From Deltaproteobacteria bacterium (lineage in GTDB: Bacteria; Desulfobacterota; B13-G15; RBG-16-54-18), in the NCBI GenBank assembly GCA_016927065.1, contig JAFGNJ010000024.1:1-64000 (forward strand): a DNA stretch of 64,000 nucleotides, in the 5' to 3' direction. A program made the translations under genes and the position numbers. Positions 33,726 through 43,904 of the stretch are shown here, piece by piece (positions within the stretch are counted from its first letter, which is position 1; each line of letters begins with the position of its first letter). Below the pieces are notes generated by a model. It searched no databases, was not told the DNA's origin, and was given only the letters and a program-made list of their open reading frames with translations.

Positions 33726-34606
33726 GGGTATATTTTCGTATTACGCTCTGTTGTATGCTTATTTCTTTGTTTCTTGTTGCCTGTTCTGGAGGAGAGCGAG
33801 AGCTGGTCAAGGTCAGCTGGTCGCCCCAGGAATTGAAACAGGGAGAGGTCCTCTTCGTAACGGTGCGGCCTGAGGCTGAGATTACTTCTGTCGCAGGTGA
33901 CCTGGACGGGACCCCCATCTACTTCTATAAACAGAACGAGGGTGGACTAGCTGGTATCGTCGGGGTGGACCTGGCAACTGCGCCGGGGCAGCATTACCTG
34001 AGGATGGAGGTCAAAGATCCCAAGGGGGAGTCCTTTGAGCAGGTCTTTCAGATTATGGTAAGAGAGGGAGGATTCGAGGTCCAACGGTTGACGTTGTCCG
34101 AGAAGATGGTGACATTAGAAGGGGAGATCCTTGAGCGGTATCTGGCGGAACATAGAAAGACGAAGGAGATCTTTAACCAAGTCAGGCTAGAGCGCTTGTG
34201 GCACCAGCCTTTTATCTGCCCTGTTGACGGGCCGATAACGAGTTCCTTCGGCCTGCGCAGGATACTCAATGATAAACCACGCTCCCCTCACAGTGGAGTG
34301 GATATCGGGGCCCCGATGGGGACCAACGTGGGCGCTTGCAACGATGGGATCGTCGTCTTGGCCCAGGAGTTGTACTTAGAGGGTAAGACCATTATAATAG
34401 ATCATGGTTTCGGCTTATATTCCATTTACATGCACTTGTCGGAGATGCAGGTGAATGAGGGGCAACGGGTACGGGCCGGTGCTGTTATCGGCCTGATAGG
34501 GGCCACCGGCCGTGTCACCGGACCTCATTTGCACTGGGGTATAAAGTTGTTGGGTGCACGGGTAGACCCCTTTTCCCTCGTGAAGGCTGTTGCTCCCAGA
34601 GAATGA
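33722..34606 (+). CDS. M23-family metallopeptidase lipoprotein
   Basis: 294 aa. A lipoprotein signal (FRITLCCMLISLFLVACSGG, Cys at about residue 19) is followed by a beta-sandwich domain and a C-terminal LytM/M23 domain with zinc ligands in SSFGLRR...HSGVDIGAPMG and GPHLHWGI. It is likely to cut peptidoglycan cross-links or act in septum or envelope remodelling. Translationally coupled to xseA (ATGA). Confidence 0.9.
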   Translation: MRVYFRITLCCMLISLFLVACSGGERELVKVSWSPQELKQGEVLFVTVRPEAEITSVAGDLDGTPIYFYKQNEGGLAGIVGVDLATAPGQHYLRMEVKDPKGESFEQVFQIMVREGGFEVQRLTLSEKMVTLEGEILERYLAEHRKTKEIFNQVRLERLWHQPFICPVDGPITSSFGLRRILNDKPRSPHSGVDIGAPMGTNVGACNDGIVVLAQELYLEGKTIIIDHGFGLYSIYMHLSEMQVNEGQRVRAGAVIGLIGATGRVTGPHLHWGIKLLGARVDPFSLVKAVAPRE

Positions 34607-34703
34607 TTTCCATGGCTTTTTTGTTACCGACGAGCAATGAAAAACCCCCTCTCGGAAGGAGCATGGGGGGTTGAAACCTATGTTCTGATTAGCAGGTAAT
34701 ACG

Positions 34704-34946
34704 ATGAAAGAAAAGACCTTTGAAGAATCGCTGCAGGAATTGGAAGAGATCGTGAATCGCCTTGAAGAGGGGGACTTACCCCTGGAGGAGGCCCTTAAGC
34801 TCTTCGAGGAAGGGGTGCGGCTCTCCCGCTCATGCCATACTAAGCTCGATGAGGCGCAGAAGCGGGTGGAGATTGTCTTCAAGGACGAGAGCGGAAAGAT
34901 GACGACACGCCCCTTTGAAACGGCGGAGGATGGAGAGGATGACTGA
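34704..34946 (+). CDS. xseB: Exodeoxyribonuclease VII small subunit
   Basis: 80 aa with the complete XseB signature [52 protein letters not shown]. Partner of XseA two genes upstream. It overlaps dxs by 8 bp, the common xseB-ispA/dxs arrangement, here without ispA. Confidence 0.95.
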   Translation: MKEKTFEESLQELEEIVNRLEEGDLPLEEALKLFEEGVRLSRSCHTKLDEAQKRVEIVFKDESGKMTTRPFETAEDGEDD

Positions 34947-36855
34947 GGGCGAAGTGGTGACCACGCGAGTCCTCGACCGCATCGATTCGCCGGCCGATGT
35001 GAGGAACCTCGAGCGAAACGATCTCGTCCGCTTGGCCGAAGAGGTCAGGGAGGAGATCATTTCCGTCTGCTCCCAGGTAGGAGGACATTTAGCCCCCAGT
35101 TTGGGGGTGGTAGAATTGACCTTGGCCCTGCACTATGTCTTCGATACCCCTCAGGACAAACTCATCTGGGATGTAGGGCACCAGGCCTATGCCCACAAAT
35201 TGATCACCGGCAGGAGAGAACGGTTCAAGACCTTGCGACAGGAAGGGGGGATCAGCGGTTTTCCTAAGCGCGCGGAGAGCGTCTATGACCCCTTTGGAAC
35301 GGGGCACAGCGGCACTTCAGTCTCTACGGCCCTCGGTATGGCCGAGGCCCGTGACTTGCGGGGCGATGACTACAAGGTGGTGGCAGTCATCGGGGACGGC
35401 GGATTGACGGCGGGCATGGCCTTTGAGGCCCTCAATTGTGCCGGTGAACAGAAGCGGGATCTCATTGTCGTGGTGAACGACAATGAGATGTCCATCTCCA
35501 AGAGCGTGGGGGCGGTATCCGCTTCTCTCAACAGGATCATGACGGGTCAGCATGTCAACCGCTTCCGTGAGGATATCAAGAGATTTCTGCAGGAGATTCC
35601 CGGTATCGGAAAATCCGTTTTAAAATTCGCCACGCAGGCCGAAGAGTCGTTGAAGGGATTGATGGTACCCGGCATCCTCTTCGAAGAACTCGGCTTTCAG
35701 TATTTCGGTCCTCTCGATGGTCACCACCTTGAGCATCTCATTGAGACCTTCCGAAATATCAGAAAACTCAAGGGGCCGATCATTGTCCACGTCATCACCA
35801 AAAAAGGGAAGGGATATACCTCTGCCGAGGAGAACCCCGATATATTTCACGGGGTGGGCGCGTTTGAAAAAGACACAGGGCGAATCTACAATAACCCTTC
35901 TCCCCCGACCTACACCCAGATCTTCGGCAGGACGTTGGTGGAACTCGCAGAAAAGGATGAGCGAGTAGTGGCCATCACCGCCGCTATGCCCCTGGGGACA
36001 GGGCTTGTGGAATTTTCTAATCGTTTTCCTGAACGTTTTTACGACATCGGTATTGCAGAGCAGCATGGGGTGACCTTCGCTGCGGGATTGGCTTTGGAGG
36101 GTATGCGCCCCGTGGTGGCCATCTATTCCACCTTTCTACAGCGTGCCTATGATCAGATCGTTCAAGACGTCTGCCTCCAGAGGATTCCCGTGGTCTTTGC
36201 CATGGATCGTGGGGGGATTGTGGGGGAAGATGGGCCTACCCATCAGGGCCTCTTCGACCTCTCGTATCTGCGCCATATCCCCGGGATGGTTTTGATGGCC
36301 CCCAAGGATGAAGATGAGCTGCGCCGAATACTCTTAACCGCTGTCAAGTATGAAGATGGCCCCATCGCCTTTCGCTATCCGAGGGGGAAGGGGTATGGAG
36401 TTGTCCTTGATGAGGAAATAAAACCCTTGGAAATCGGCAGAGGGGAAGTCCTTCGGGAGGGTGAAGATGTCCTCATTCTAGCCATCGGCTCCACCGTCTA
36501 TCCCTCTCTCCAGGCAGCGGACATTCTTGATAAAGAGGGGATTGGGGCGACTGTGGTCAACAGCAGGTTTATCGTTCCCCTGGATGAGGAATTGATCAGC
36601 GATTTAGTTGGCAAGCACCGGATCCTGTTGACTGTTGAAGAGAATGTGGTGGCAGGTGGTTTCGGAAGCGCTGTGTTGGAGTTTCTCCACGCGAGAGGTT
36701 GCTCCCTTCCCCGTGTGCATTGCCTTGGTATACCGGCACGCTTTGTGGAACACGCTTCGCAAAGCATACTGAGAAAGAAGTACCACCTTGATCCTGAAGG
36801 GATTGCCCAGGAGGTGCGGGAGGCCTTCAAACGTGGAACGAGAACGCCTCGATAA
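34939..36855 (+). CDS. dxs: 1-deoxy-D-xylulose-5-phosphate synthase
   Basis: 638-aa thiamine-diphosphate transketolase making DXP from pyruvate and glyceraldehyde-3-phosphate for the MEP isoprenoid pathway. [45 protein letters not shown], the ThDP motif [24 protein letters not shown]-type sequence ([18 protein letters not shown]) and [15 protein letters not shown] are intact. I start at ATG 34939 (GGAGAGG upstream). Overlaps xseB and, by 23 bp, tlyA. Confidence 0.95.
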   Translation: MTEGEVVTTRVLDRIDSPADVRNLERNDLVRLAEEVREEIISVCSQVGGHLAPSLGVVELTLALHYVFDTPQDKLIWDVGHQAYAHKLITGRRERFKTLRQEGGISGFPKRAESVYDPFGTGHSGTSVSTALGMAEARDLRGDDYKVVAVIGDGGLTAGMAFEALNCAGEQKRDLIVVVNDNEMSISKSVGAVSASLNRIMTGQHVNRFREDIKRFLQEIPGIGKSVLKFATQAEESLKGLMVPGILFEELGFQYFGPLDGHHLEHLIETFRNIRKLKGPIIVHVITKKGKGYTSAEENPDIFHGVGAFEKDTGRIYNNPSPPTYTQIFGRTLVELAEKDERVVAITAAMPLGTGLVEFSNRFPERFYDIGIAEQHGVTFAAGLALEGMRPVVAIYSTFLQRAYDQIVQDVCLQRIPVVFAMDRGGIVGEDGPTHQGLFDLSYLRHIPGMVLMAPKDEDELRRILLTAVKYEDGPIAFRYPRGKGYGVVLDEEIKPLEIGRGEVLREGEDVLILAIGSTVYPSLQAADILDKEGIGATVVNSRFIVPLDEELISDLVGKHRILLTVEENVVAGGFGSAVLEFLHARGCSLPRVHCLGIPARFVEHASQSILRKKYHLDPEGIAQEVREAFKRGTRTPR

Positions 36856-37597
36856 GGTATTGGTGGTACGTGGGTTGGCCCCGAGCAGAGAGCGGGCGCA
36901 GGCCCTGCTCCTGGCAGGTACCGTCTTGGTCGATGGGCAGCCTCAGACAAAGGCCGGGACCCTGGTTCGACCGGAGGCAGCCATCCGCCTCACCCATGAT
37001 CCCCAGCCGTACGTCAGCCGTGGTGGTTTGAAATTGGAGCGGGCCCTCGATTTTTTCCACATCGACCCGCGGGGAAAGGTGGTTATGGATGTCGGTGCGT
37101 CCACCGGTGGGTTCACCGACTGCCTGCTGCAGCGGGGCGCCCGGTGGGTCTATGCCGTCGATGTGGGATACGGGCAGCTGGCCTGGAAGCTCCAACAAGA
37201 CCCCCGCGTGATCAACCTCCAGCGCCGTAACATCCGCTCCCTGGCCTGGGAGGAGGTGGGTGATGAGGTAGATTTGGTTGTCGTCGATACCTCTTTTATT
37301 TCGTTGACATTGGTTATACCCCCCACTCTCTCTTTTCTCAAAGAGGGGGGGGAACTGGTGGCCTTGATAAAGCCCCAATTTGAGGTGGGAAAAGGAGAGG
37401 TTGGAAAGGGAGGGGTAGTGCGGGACAGCGAAAAGCACAGGCGGGTCGTTGAGCGAATCACCACATGTGCCGAAGGGCACGGTCTGATTCCCCACGGGGT
37501 TATGGAGTCGCCCCTCAAGGGCCCTAAGGGAAACAGGGAGTTTTTTCTCTACTGCGAGCGTCCCCATGGGAGTCATAGGGGTACCGAAGCCGGTTAA
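36833..37597 (+). CDS. tlyA: TlyA-family rRNA methyltransferase / S4-domain protein
   Basis: 254 aa. N-terminal S4 RNA-binding domain ([32 protein letters not shown]), then a Rossmann-like FtsJ methyltransferase ([61 protein letters not shown]). Family members 2'-O-methylate 16S/23S rRNA. GTG 36833 is favoured (MERERLDKV); it overlaps dxs and also overlaps the next gene by 32 bp. Confidence 0.93.
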   Translation: MERERLDKVLVVRGLAPSRERAQALLLAGTVLVDGQPQTKAGTLVRPEAAIRLTHDPQPYVSRGGLKLERALDFFHIDPRGKVVMDVGASTGGFTDCLLQRGARWVYAVDVGYGQLAWKLQQDPRVINLQRRNIRSLAWEEVGDEVDLVVVDTSFISLTLVIPPTLSFLKEGGELVALIKPQFEVGKGEVGKGGVVRDSEKHRRVVERITTCAEGHGLIPHGVMESPLKGPKGNREFFLYCERPHGSHRGTEAG

Positions 37598-38099
37598 GTT
37601 GATTATGAGTCTTATTACGTCCGATGATCTTCTTTTGCGCCAGGGCGTAGAGAAGTTAAGGGGCAGATATGGTGAGATTGATTTTGAAAGTGATACGCTT
37701 CCCTTTGATTGTACCGATTACTATACCCCGGAGATGGGGGAGGGATTGTTTAGACATTTTGTCACATTTCATTCACTCATCCCCCGGGAATCTTTGGTGA
37801 TGATTAAACGGAATACCAATGAAATAGAAGAACAGTTCTCAGTTAATGGGAAAAGGAGGATAAATATCGACCCAGGGTATATCTGCGCGGAACACTTGAT
37901 TTTGGCCACGACGAAAGGGTATACTCATCGTCCTTACTTGGGTGGAGGGATTTATGCAGATCTCACCCTGATGTACCGCGATGGAGAATTTTGGCCCCTG
38001 GAGTGGACGTATCCTGATTATGCCTCGCCGACGGTACGAAAGGTCTTCGAAGGAGTAAGAAAACAGTATTTGCAGGAACTCAAAGAGGAGAGCGGGTGA
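37566..38099 (+). CDS. DUF4416 family protein
   Basis: 177-aa cytosolic protein matching the DUF4416 pattern ([87 protein letters not shown]). Frequent next to yicC/gmk in deltaproteobacteria. Function unknown. The start overlaps tlyA, and the stop overlaps the GTG of yicC. Confidence 0.88.
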   Translation: MGVIGVPKPVKLIMSLITSDDLLLRQGVEKLRGRYGEIDFESDTLPFDCTDYYTPEMGEGLFRHFVTFHSLIPRESLVMIKRNTNEIEEQFSVNGKRRINIDPGYICAEHLILATTKGYTHRPYLGGGIYADLTLMYRDGEFWPLEWTYPDYASPTVRKVFEGVRKQYLQELKEESG

Positions 38100-38980
38100 T
38101 CAAGAGTATGACTGGATATGGGGTGGCGGAGCAGGAGCTTCCCTTGGGGAAAGTTGCTGTAGAGGTACGTTCCCTCAACCATAAATATCTGGATATCGCT
38201 CTCAAGCTCCCGCGAGGTTTCTTCACCCTCGAACCCAAGATACGCGACCTCGTACAGAAGCGGGTGTCCCGTGGTCGGGTGGACCTAACGGTGAGGGTTG
38301 ATCCGACATCTTCCACCATACCCCGATACCGACTGGAGGCCGATACGGCCTTGGCCGGAGAATACCTTCGTCTCTTGAATTCGATCAAGGAACAGTACGG
38401 CCTCAAGGGGGAGGTAAGCATAGATCACATAGCAGGGATACGGGAGATCATATCCTTCCTCGAAGTGACTGATAATACAGAACTTTCCGGGGAGGGTGTG
38501 ATAGCAGTAACGGAACAGGCGTTGGAGGGATTGGATAAATCGAGACAGAAGGAGGGAGAAGTTCTTGAGGCGGATCTGCGAGGGAGACTTGGTGAGGTTC
38601 AACGGCTGGCGGAAGAGATCGCAGGAAGGGCCCCCCTGGTGGTCGATGCCTATCGGGAGCGGCTGCGTGAACGGGTGAGGGCCCTCTTGGAGGGGAGTGA
38701 CTTTGATGAGCGCAGATTCCATCAGGAGGTGGCTTATTTTGCCGAGCGGTCCGACATCTCCGAAGAGGTGACCAGGATGGAGAGTCACCTACGCCAGTTT
38801 GAATCTAAGATCACGGAAGAGGGACCCGCGGGTAAGGGGTTGGATTTTCTCCTTCAGGAGATGAATAGAGAAGCAAATACCATTGGGGCGAAGTGCACTG
38901 ATGCCGATATTGCCCATAAGGTGATAGAACTCAAGAGTGAGTTGGACAAAATGAGAGAACAGGTACAAAATATTGAATGA
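38096..38980 (+). CDS. yicC: YicC-family endoribonuclease-like protein
   Basis: 294 aa beginning [12 protein letters not shown], with [31 protein letters not shown] and the C-terminal DUF1732 region ([49 protein letters not shown]). YicC proteins are RNases implicated in small-RNA turnover. GTG start inside a GTGA overlap with DUF4416. Confidence 0.93.
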   Translation: MIKSMTGYGVAEQELPLGKVAVEVRSLNHKYLDIALKLPRGFFTLEPKIRDLVQKRVSRGRVDLTVRVDPTSSTIPRYRLEADTALAGEYLRLLNSIKEQYGLKGEVSIDHIAGIREIISFLEVTDNTELSGEGVIAVTEQALEGLDKSRQKEGEVLEADLRGRLGEVQRLAEEIAGRAPLVVDAYRERLRERVRALLEGSDFDERRFHQEVAYFAERSDISEEVTRMESHLRQFESKITEEGPAGKGLDFLLQEMNREANTIGAKCTDADIAHKVIELKSELDKMREQVQNIE

Positions 38981-38991
38981 GAGGGTTTACG

Positions 38992-39246
38992 ATGAAGACA
39001 CAATTATTGAATGTCGGGTTTGGCAACGTGGTAGTGGCTGCGCGCGTTGTCGCTATTATCAGCCCCAGCTCAGCGCCCATTAGGAGGCTGAAGGATCACG
39101 CCAAGGAAATGGGAAAACTTGTTGATGCATCCCAGGGGCGCAAGACCAGATCCATTATTGTTACCGATAGCGATCATGTAATTTTGTCGGGGATTCAACC
39201 AGATACTTTGGCACAGCGATTGGCCGCTGGCGTGAGTAAAGAATAG
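38992..39246 (+). CDS. RemA-like (DUF370) regulatory protein
   Basis: 84 aa: [62 protein letters not shown] is the DUF370/RemA signature. In Bacillus, RemA is a DNA-binding regulator of matrix genes; the role here is unknown. ATG 38992 is preferred over 38977 on family N-terminus. Confidence 0.92.
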   Translation: MKTQLLNVGFGNVVVAARVVAIISPSSAPIRRLKDHAKEMGKLVDASQGRKTRSIIVTDSDHVILSGIQPDTLAQRLAAGVSKE

Positions 39247-39270
39247 TACCGGGCGCTGACAGGGGAACGG

Positions 39271-39894
39271 GTGGTACGAGAAGAAAGAGGGATCCTCTTT
39301 GTAGTCTCAGCCCCTTCAGGGGCTGGGAAGACAACGCTCGTACGCAATGTTATCTCCCAAGTTCCAGGGGTGAGCCTATCGGTTTCCTGCACCACCAGGA
39401 CTCCGAGACCGAGTGAACATGAGGGGGTTGATTATTTTTTTATCACACCCGAAGAATTCAACGCCATGGAGCGAGCGGGGAAGTTCATAGAGTGGGCCAA
39501 GGTGCACGGTGATTTATATGGTACCCCACGGGCCAACCTGGAAAAGCTCCGGCACGGTGAGGACCTGGTTTTGGAGATTGATACGCAGGGGGCGAAGCGA
39601 ATCAGCGAAGCGTTTGATGACGGTGTTTTTATCTTTATTCTCCCCCCCTCCCTTGAGGTCTTGAAGGGGAGGTTGAAAGACAGAGGAGGGGATTCCGAAG
39701 GAGCAATTCAGGCTCGCCTTCATAATGCGCAAAAGGAACTTGATCAAAAGGTCTGGTACGACTATATTGTTGTCAATGAGAAGATCGAGGAAGCGACAAG
39801 GGCACTGGCCTCAATTATTCTCGCTGAGCGGTGCAAGACAACGAGGTTATTAGGTGAAAAGATAGGAGGGACGTATGGCGCGGATAACGGTTGA
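39271..39894 (+). CDS. gmk: Guanylate kinase
   Basis: 207 aa. P-loop [15 protein letters not shown], then [21 protein letters not shown] and [12 protein letters not shown] are typical; phosphorylates GMP to GDP. GTG start. Overlaps rpoZ by 20 bp. Confidence 0.96.
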   Translation: MVREERGILFVVSAPSGAGKTTLVRNVISQVPGVSLSVSCTTRTPRPSEHEGVDYFFITPEEFNAMERAGKFIEWAKVHGDLYGTPRANLEKLRHGEDLVLEIDTQGAKRISEAFDDGVFIFILPPSLEVLKGRLKDRGGDSEGAIQARLHNAQKELDQKVWYDYIVVNEKIEEATRALASIILAERCKTTRLLGEKIGGTYGADNG

Positions 39895-40147
39895 GGATTG
39901 TCTGGCGCGAGTAGAGAGTCGTTTTTCGTTGGTAATCCTGGCTGCAAAACGAGCCAAGATGCTCCTGAAGGGGGCGACCCCTTTGGTGGATACGGATAAC
40001 AAATTCATTGTCAATTCCTTACGAGAGATAGCTTCAGGAAAAGTCTTGTATACGTATGAGCCTGAAGGCGGGGCAGAGACTGAAGGCTCCAAGGTTAAGT
40101 TGATGGAAAAGGACGAAGAAGGGGTAAAAAAGGAGGATGCCGATTGA
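39875..40147 (+). CDS. rpoZ: RNA polymerase omega subunit
   Basis: 90 aa with [38 protein letters not shown], the omega signature, and an acidic/basic C-terminal tail ([11 protein letters not shown]-like). AGGAGGGACGT precedes the ATG. Assembly and stability factor of RNA polymerase. Confidence 0.95.
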   Translation: MARITVEDCLARVESRFSLVILAAKRAKMLLKGATPLVDTDNKFIVNSLREIASGKVLYTYEPEGGAETEGSKVKLMEKDEEGVKKEDAD

Positions 40148-40196
40148 GTGTTGAAATCCTCCCCTTTTTTAATCTAATTGTAAGGAGGGAGAGCTG

Positions 40197-41198
40197 ATGG
40201 GAGTGAAGATAGGGATTAATGGTTTTGGCAGAATAGGCAGGATTATCATGAGGGCTGCCCAGCGTATGGACACCGATCTGGATTTTGTAGCGGTCAACGA
40301 TCTTACGGATGCTCAAACCCTTGCCCACTTGCTCAAATACGATTCGGTGCATGGCGCCTTTCCAGGGACGGTACAACCAAAGGGTGACAGCATCGTCGTC
40401 AACGGTAAGGAGATCAAGGTATTGGCAATTAAGGATCCTGCCCAGCTTCCATGGAAAGACTTTGGGGTAGAGGTTGTGATGGAATGTACCGGGTTATTCC
40501 GGGAAAGAGATAAAGCTGCAAAACACCTTGAGGCAGGGGCGAAAAAAGTTATTATCTCCGCGCCCGCCAAGGAACCTGATATCACCATCGTCATGGGGGT
40601 CAACCACCATGAGTATGATCCGGGCAAACACCATATCATTTCAAATGCCTCTTGTACCACCAATTGTCTGGCGCCAGTGGCCAAGGTCATCCTCGACAAT
40701 TTCGGTATCCAGCGAGGATTGATGACAACCATCCACGCCTACACCAACGATCAAGTAATCTTGGACTTTTCCCATAAGGATCTGCGCAGGGCCAGAGCCG
40801 CCGCCCTCTCCATGATCCCTACCACGACCGGGGCGGCAGCGGCCGTCTCGTTGGTCCTCCCTCAGCTCAAGGGGAAACTGGACGGCATGGCCATGAGGGT
40901 CCCGACCCCCAACGTCTCTGTGGTAGATCTGGTAGCAGAGGTGGAGAAGGAGACGAAGGTAGACGCAGTGAACGCAGCCCTTAAAAAGGCTTCCGAAGGT
41001 GAGTTAAAGGGCATCCTGGGGTACACGGAAGAACCCCTTGTGTCGGTTGATTTCAACGGGAATGCGCTCTCCTCCATAGTCGATGCCCTTAGCACCACCG
41101 TCATCGAGGGACGGATGGTGAAGGTCCTGTCCTGGTACGATAATGAGATGGGCTATTCATCCAGAATGGTGGATGTGGCTAAGTTCGTCTCCGCGTAA
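40197..41198 (+). CDS. gap: Glyceraldehyde-3-phosphate dehydrogenase
   Basis: 333 aa. NAD-binding [19 protein letters not shown], active-site [13 protein letters not shown] (catalytic Cys), and C-terminal [20 protein letters not shown]. First of gap-pgk-tpiA-secG on one strand. AAGGAGGGAGAGCTG upstream is a strong ribosome binding site. Confidence 0.97.
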   Translation: MGVKIGINGFGRIGRIIMRAAQRMDTDLDFVAVNDLTDAQTLAHLLKYDSVHGAFPGTVQPKGDSIVVNGKEIKVLAIKDPAQLPWKDFGVEVVMECTGLFRERDKAAKHLEAGAKKVIISAPAKEPDITIVMGVNHHEYDPGKHHIISNASCTTNCLAPVAKVILDNFGIQRGLMTTIHAYTNDQVILDFSHKDLRRARAAALSMIPTTTGAAAAVSLVLPQLKGKLDGMAMRVPTPNVSVVDLVAEVEKETKVDAVNAALKKASEGELKGILGYTEEPLVSVDFNGNALSSIVDALSTTVIEGRMVKVLSWYDNEMGYSSRMVDVAKFVSA

Positions 41199-41224
41199 CC
41201 GGAATCGTCGCAAGGAACGGCGCT

Positions 41225-42409
41225 GTGGCCATTACGTGCATTGATGAGATCGAGATAGCGGGCAAACGGCTCTTTATCCGGGTTGATTTCAATGTCCCCT
41301 TGGGGGATGACGGCGAGGTGAAGGATGACACCAGGATCACCGCCGCCCTTCCCACCATCCGGTATGCCGTCGAGAAAGGCACCAAGGTAATCCTGGCCTC
41401 CCACCTGGGGCGTCCCAAGGGGGAGGTGGTGCCGGAGATGAGCCTTGCACCGGTCGCCCGCCGCCTCTCGGAGTTGCTGGGGCGAGAGGTAGTGATGGCC
41501 CCTGACTGTGTCGGCGAGGAGGTAAATACCCTCGTGGAGAAGATGGGTGAGGGGGATGTTCTATTGTTGGAGAACCTCAGATTTCATCCCGAAGAGACCG
41601 AGAACGATACGGAGTTCGCCAAACAATTGGCGGAGCTCGCCGATATTTATGTCAACGACGCCTTTGGCGCTGCCCACCGGGCCCATGCCTCTACCGAAGG
41701 GATCGCTCATCACATGGAGGTGGTGGCCTGCGGATTTCTTATGAAAAAGGAGATAGAATATCTGGTTACTGCCCTGGCCTCGCCTGAACGCCCCTTTGTT
41801 GCCCTCTTGGGAGGGGCCAAGGTGTCCGACAAAATAGGGGTAATCAAGAACTTGATGGGCAAGGTCGATACCATCCTCATCGGCGGCGGCATGGCCTATA
41901 CTTTTTTACGAGCAAAGGGGTACGAAGTGGGCAGGTCGCTGGTTGAGGATGATAAGATTCCGTTAGCAAAGGGGATCCTCAAGGATGCTCAAGAACGCGC
42001 CATGGACCTCCGCCTCCCTCTGGACCATGTGGTGGCTGAAGACTTTACCCCCGATGCGGATTATAAGGTGGTTACCAATGAAGAGATACCCTCTGGCTGG
42101 ACGGCTATGGACATTGGGCCCCAGACCATTACAGCCTTCACCGAGGTGATCATGAAGGCGAAGACCATCGTGTGGAATGGGCCCATGGGCGTCTTTGAGG
42201 TGGAGACGTTCGCCAAGGGCACCGAAGAGGTGGCCAAGGCAGTGGCCGCATCCGGGGCCGTCAGCATTGTGGGTGGAGGGGATTCCCTCGCTGCCCTTAA
42301 GGCCGTAGGTCTAGCCGGCAAGATAACCCATGTCTCGACGGGTGGAGGGGCAAGCCTTGAACTTTTGGAAGGGAAGACCCTTCCAGGCGTAGCCGTTCTG
42401 GACCGTTAG
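41225..42409 (+). CDS. pgk: Phosphoglycerate kinase
   Basis: 394 aa. Signature [49 protein letters not shown], and the nucleotide site [29 protein letters not shown] start 27 bp after gap. Confidence 0.96.
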   Translation: MAITCIDEIEIAGKRLFIRVDFNVPLGDDGEVKDDTRITAALPTIRYAVEKGTKVILASHLGRPKGEVVPEMSLAPVARRLSELLGREVVMAPDCVGEEVNTLVEKMGEGDVLLLENLRFHPEETENDTEFAKQLAELADIYVNDAFGAAHRAHASTEGIAHHMEVVACGFLMKKEIEYLVTALASPERPFVALLGGAKVSDKIGVIKNLMGKVDTILIGGGMAYTFLRAKGYEVGRSLVEDDKIPLAKGILKDAQERAMDLRLPLDHVVAEDFTPDADYKVVTNEEIPSGWTAMDIGPQTITAFTEVIMKAKTIVWNGPMGVFEVETFAKGTEEVAKAVAASGAVSIVGGGDSLAALKAVGLAGKITHVSTGGGASLELLEGKTLPGVAVLDR

Positions 42410-42429
42410 GGTAAAGGAGCTATAGCTAT

Positions 42430-43191
42430 ATGATGAGAACGCCCATCATGGCGGGAAACTGGAAGATGCATAAGACGGCGCGTGAGGCGGTCGATTTCGT
42501 GACCAACTTGCAGAAAGAATTAGGGGATTGGAAGGAGACCGAGGCAGTGGTGGCCCCTCCCTTTATGGCTTTGGCTCCCGTAGCCGAGTGCCTTAAGGGG
42601 GGAACAATCGCCTTGGCTGCACAAAACTGCTTCTGGGAAGAGCAGGGGGCCTATACCGGCGAAGTATCAGCCCCGATGTTACGAGACGTGGGGTGTCGCT
42701 ATGTAATCATTGGTCATTCAGAGCGCAGGGCGTACTTTGGCGAGACCGATGAGACGGTCAATAAAAAGGTAAAAGCAGTCCTCTCCTCCGGCTTACAACC
42801 CATCATCTGTGTGGGGGAATCACTTGAGGAACGGGAGCGGGGTGATACTGTTCAGATAGTGGAACGGCAGGTGAAGGAGGGGCTGAAGGGGTTAGACGAA
42901 ACGGCGGTCCCGTCGATAGTGATCGCCTACGAGCCCCTCTGGGCCATCGGGACGGGGAAGACGGCCACCCCAGAGCAGGCTCAAGAGGTACACGCATCCA
43001 TTAGAGGACTCTTGTCCTCAATCTTCAACCCTGAAGGAGCGCAAGATATCCGGATCCAATATGGAGGAAGTGTTAAGCCGGGTAACGTCGATGAGTTGAT
43101 GGCCCAGCCCGATATCGACGGCGCCTTGGTGGGAGGAGCAAGCCTTGACGTGGAATCCTTTGCCAGGATTGTCAGATTTGAGAAGAAATAG
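42430..43191 (+). CDS. tpiA: Triose-phosphate isomerase
   Basis: 253 aa: MAGNWKMHKTAREAV, catalytic His in IIGHSERRAYFGETDE, catalytic Glu in VIAYEPLWAIGTG, and IQYGGSVKPGNVDELMAQPDIDGALVGGASL. ATG 42430 or the adjacent ATG 42433. Confidence 0.96.
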   Translation: MMRTPIMAGNWKMHKTAREAVDFVTNLQKELGDWKETEAVVAPPFMALAPVAECLKGGTIALAAQNCFWEEQGAYTGEVSAPMLRDVGCRYVIIGHSERRAYFGETDETVNKKVKAVLSSGLQPIICVGESLEERERGDTVQIVERQVKEGLKGLDETAVPSIVIAYEPLWAIGTGKTATPEQAQEVHASIRGLLSSIFNPEGAQDIRIQYGGSVKPGNVDELMAQPDIDGALVGGASLDVESFARIVRFEKK

Positions 43192-43202
43192 GAGGTAATT
43201 AT

Positions 43203-43529
43203 ATGTCGGGAATCCTTACGTTTTTACATGTACTTGTATGTTTACTGATGATTATGATCATCCTTTTGCAAACGGGGAAAGGGGCTGAGATGGGCGCCGC
43301 CTTCGGCGGCGGTTATAGCCAGACCCTCTTCGGCAGCGCCGGTCCTGTCGGCTTCTTAAACAAACTTACCACGGTGGTGGCTATCTTGTTTATGTCGACA
43401 TCCCTCTTTTTGGCCTTTTTGGCTGGTCATACCCCTACCCCTACCAAATCTTTGATGGATGAACCGCTGCAGCAGGAGGCCCCCCTTACCCCTGGTCCGA
43501 TTGAGGGGTCTGAAGGAGGGGCAGAGTAA
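43203..43529 (+). CDS. secG: Preprotein translocase subunit SecG
   Basis: 108 aa with two membrane helices (GILTFLHVLVCLLMIMIILLQTGKG, LTTVVAILFMSTSLFLAFLA) and the central FGGGYSQTLFGSAG motif. The C-terminal tail is Pro/Glu-rich. AGGAGGTAATTAT upstream. Confidence 0.94.
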   Translation: MSGILTFLHVLVCLLMIMIILLQTGKGAEMGAAFGGGYSQTLFGSAGPVGFLNKLTTVVAILFMSTSLFLAFLAGHTPTPTKSLMDEPLQQEAPLTPGPIEGSEGGAE

Positions 43530-43535
43530 AAAAGA

Positions 43536-43564
43536 TTTGGTGGAATGATTTCTTTTGTTATAAT
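43536..43564 (+). promoter_or_regulatory. Promoter of tRNA-Leu
   Basis: TTTGGT (or TTGGTG one base on) and TATAAT spaced 16-17 bp, ending 17 bp before the tRNA 5' end. Confidence 0.6.
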
Positions 43565-43581
43565 AATGCTAAAGAAAATGT

Positions 43582-43668
43582 GCCGAAGTGGTGGAATTTG
43601 GTAGACACGCCATCTTGAGGGGGTGGTGGGTAACTCCCGTGCGGGTTCAAGTCCCGCCTTCGGCACCA
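43582..43668 (+). tRNA. tRNA-Leu (anticodon GAG)
   Basis: 87-nt class II tRNA. Acceptor GCCGAAG pairs with CTTCGGC, and CCA is encoded. The anticodon arm CCATC-TTGAGGG-GGTGG gives anticodon GAG; the variable arm is long and the T-arm is GCGGGTTCAAGTCCCGC. Sits after secG, as in many Desulfobacterota. Confidence 0.96.
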
Positions 43669-43683
43669 TACATGCAAGGAGAG

Positions 43684-43714
43684 AGAGGAGATGATCAATC
43701 ATCTCCTCTTTTTT
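43684..43714 (+). terminator. Terminator after tRNA-Leu
   Basis: 12-bp stem AGAGGAGATGAT/ATCATCTCCTCT with a 2-nt loop, merging into a run of Ts, 16 bp after the tRNA. Confidence 0.88.
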
Positions 43715-43772
43715 ATGGAAGGCTGAGATTAGGAGCGACTGATATTGACAGAAAAGAGGGTTACCCTATAGA

Positions 43773-43904
43773 ATGCAAAGGCACAAACAGATGATTCCTG
43801 ATCAAGGGGGAGAAGCGGCTGTTGACATAGTTTGGTTTATGGAGAAAGAACCGATGATCTTGCAGGAAAATTTGGATAGGCATCTGGCAAAGGAAAAGGA
43901 ATGA
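43773..43904 (+). CDS. Possible 43-aa ORF coupled to proS
   Basis: Starts MQRHKQMIPDQGGEAAVDIV and ends LDRHLAKEKE, with its TGA overlapping the proS ATG (ATGA). AAGAGGG lies about 12 nt upstream, a loose ribosome binding site. No family recognised; could be a real coupled peptide or chance. Confidence 0.3.
   Translation: MQRHKQMIPDQGGEAAVDIVWFMEKEPMILQENLDRHLAKEKE

Noticed and set aside
34632-34672. Terminator after the M23 peptidase gene
   Set aside because: AACCCCC and GGGGGTT can pair, but the loop is long and there is no T-run; xseB and dxs follow closely on the same strand.
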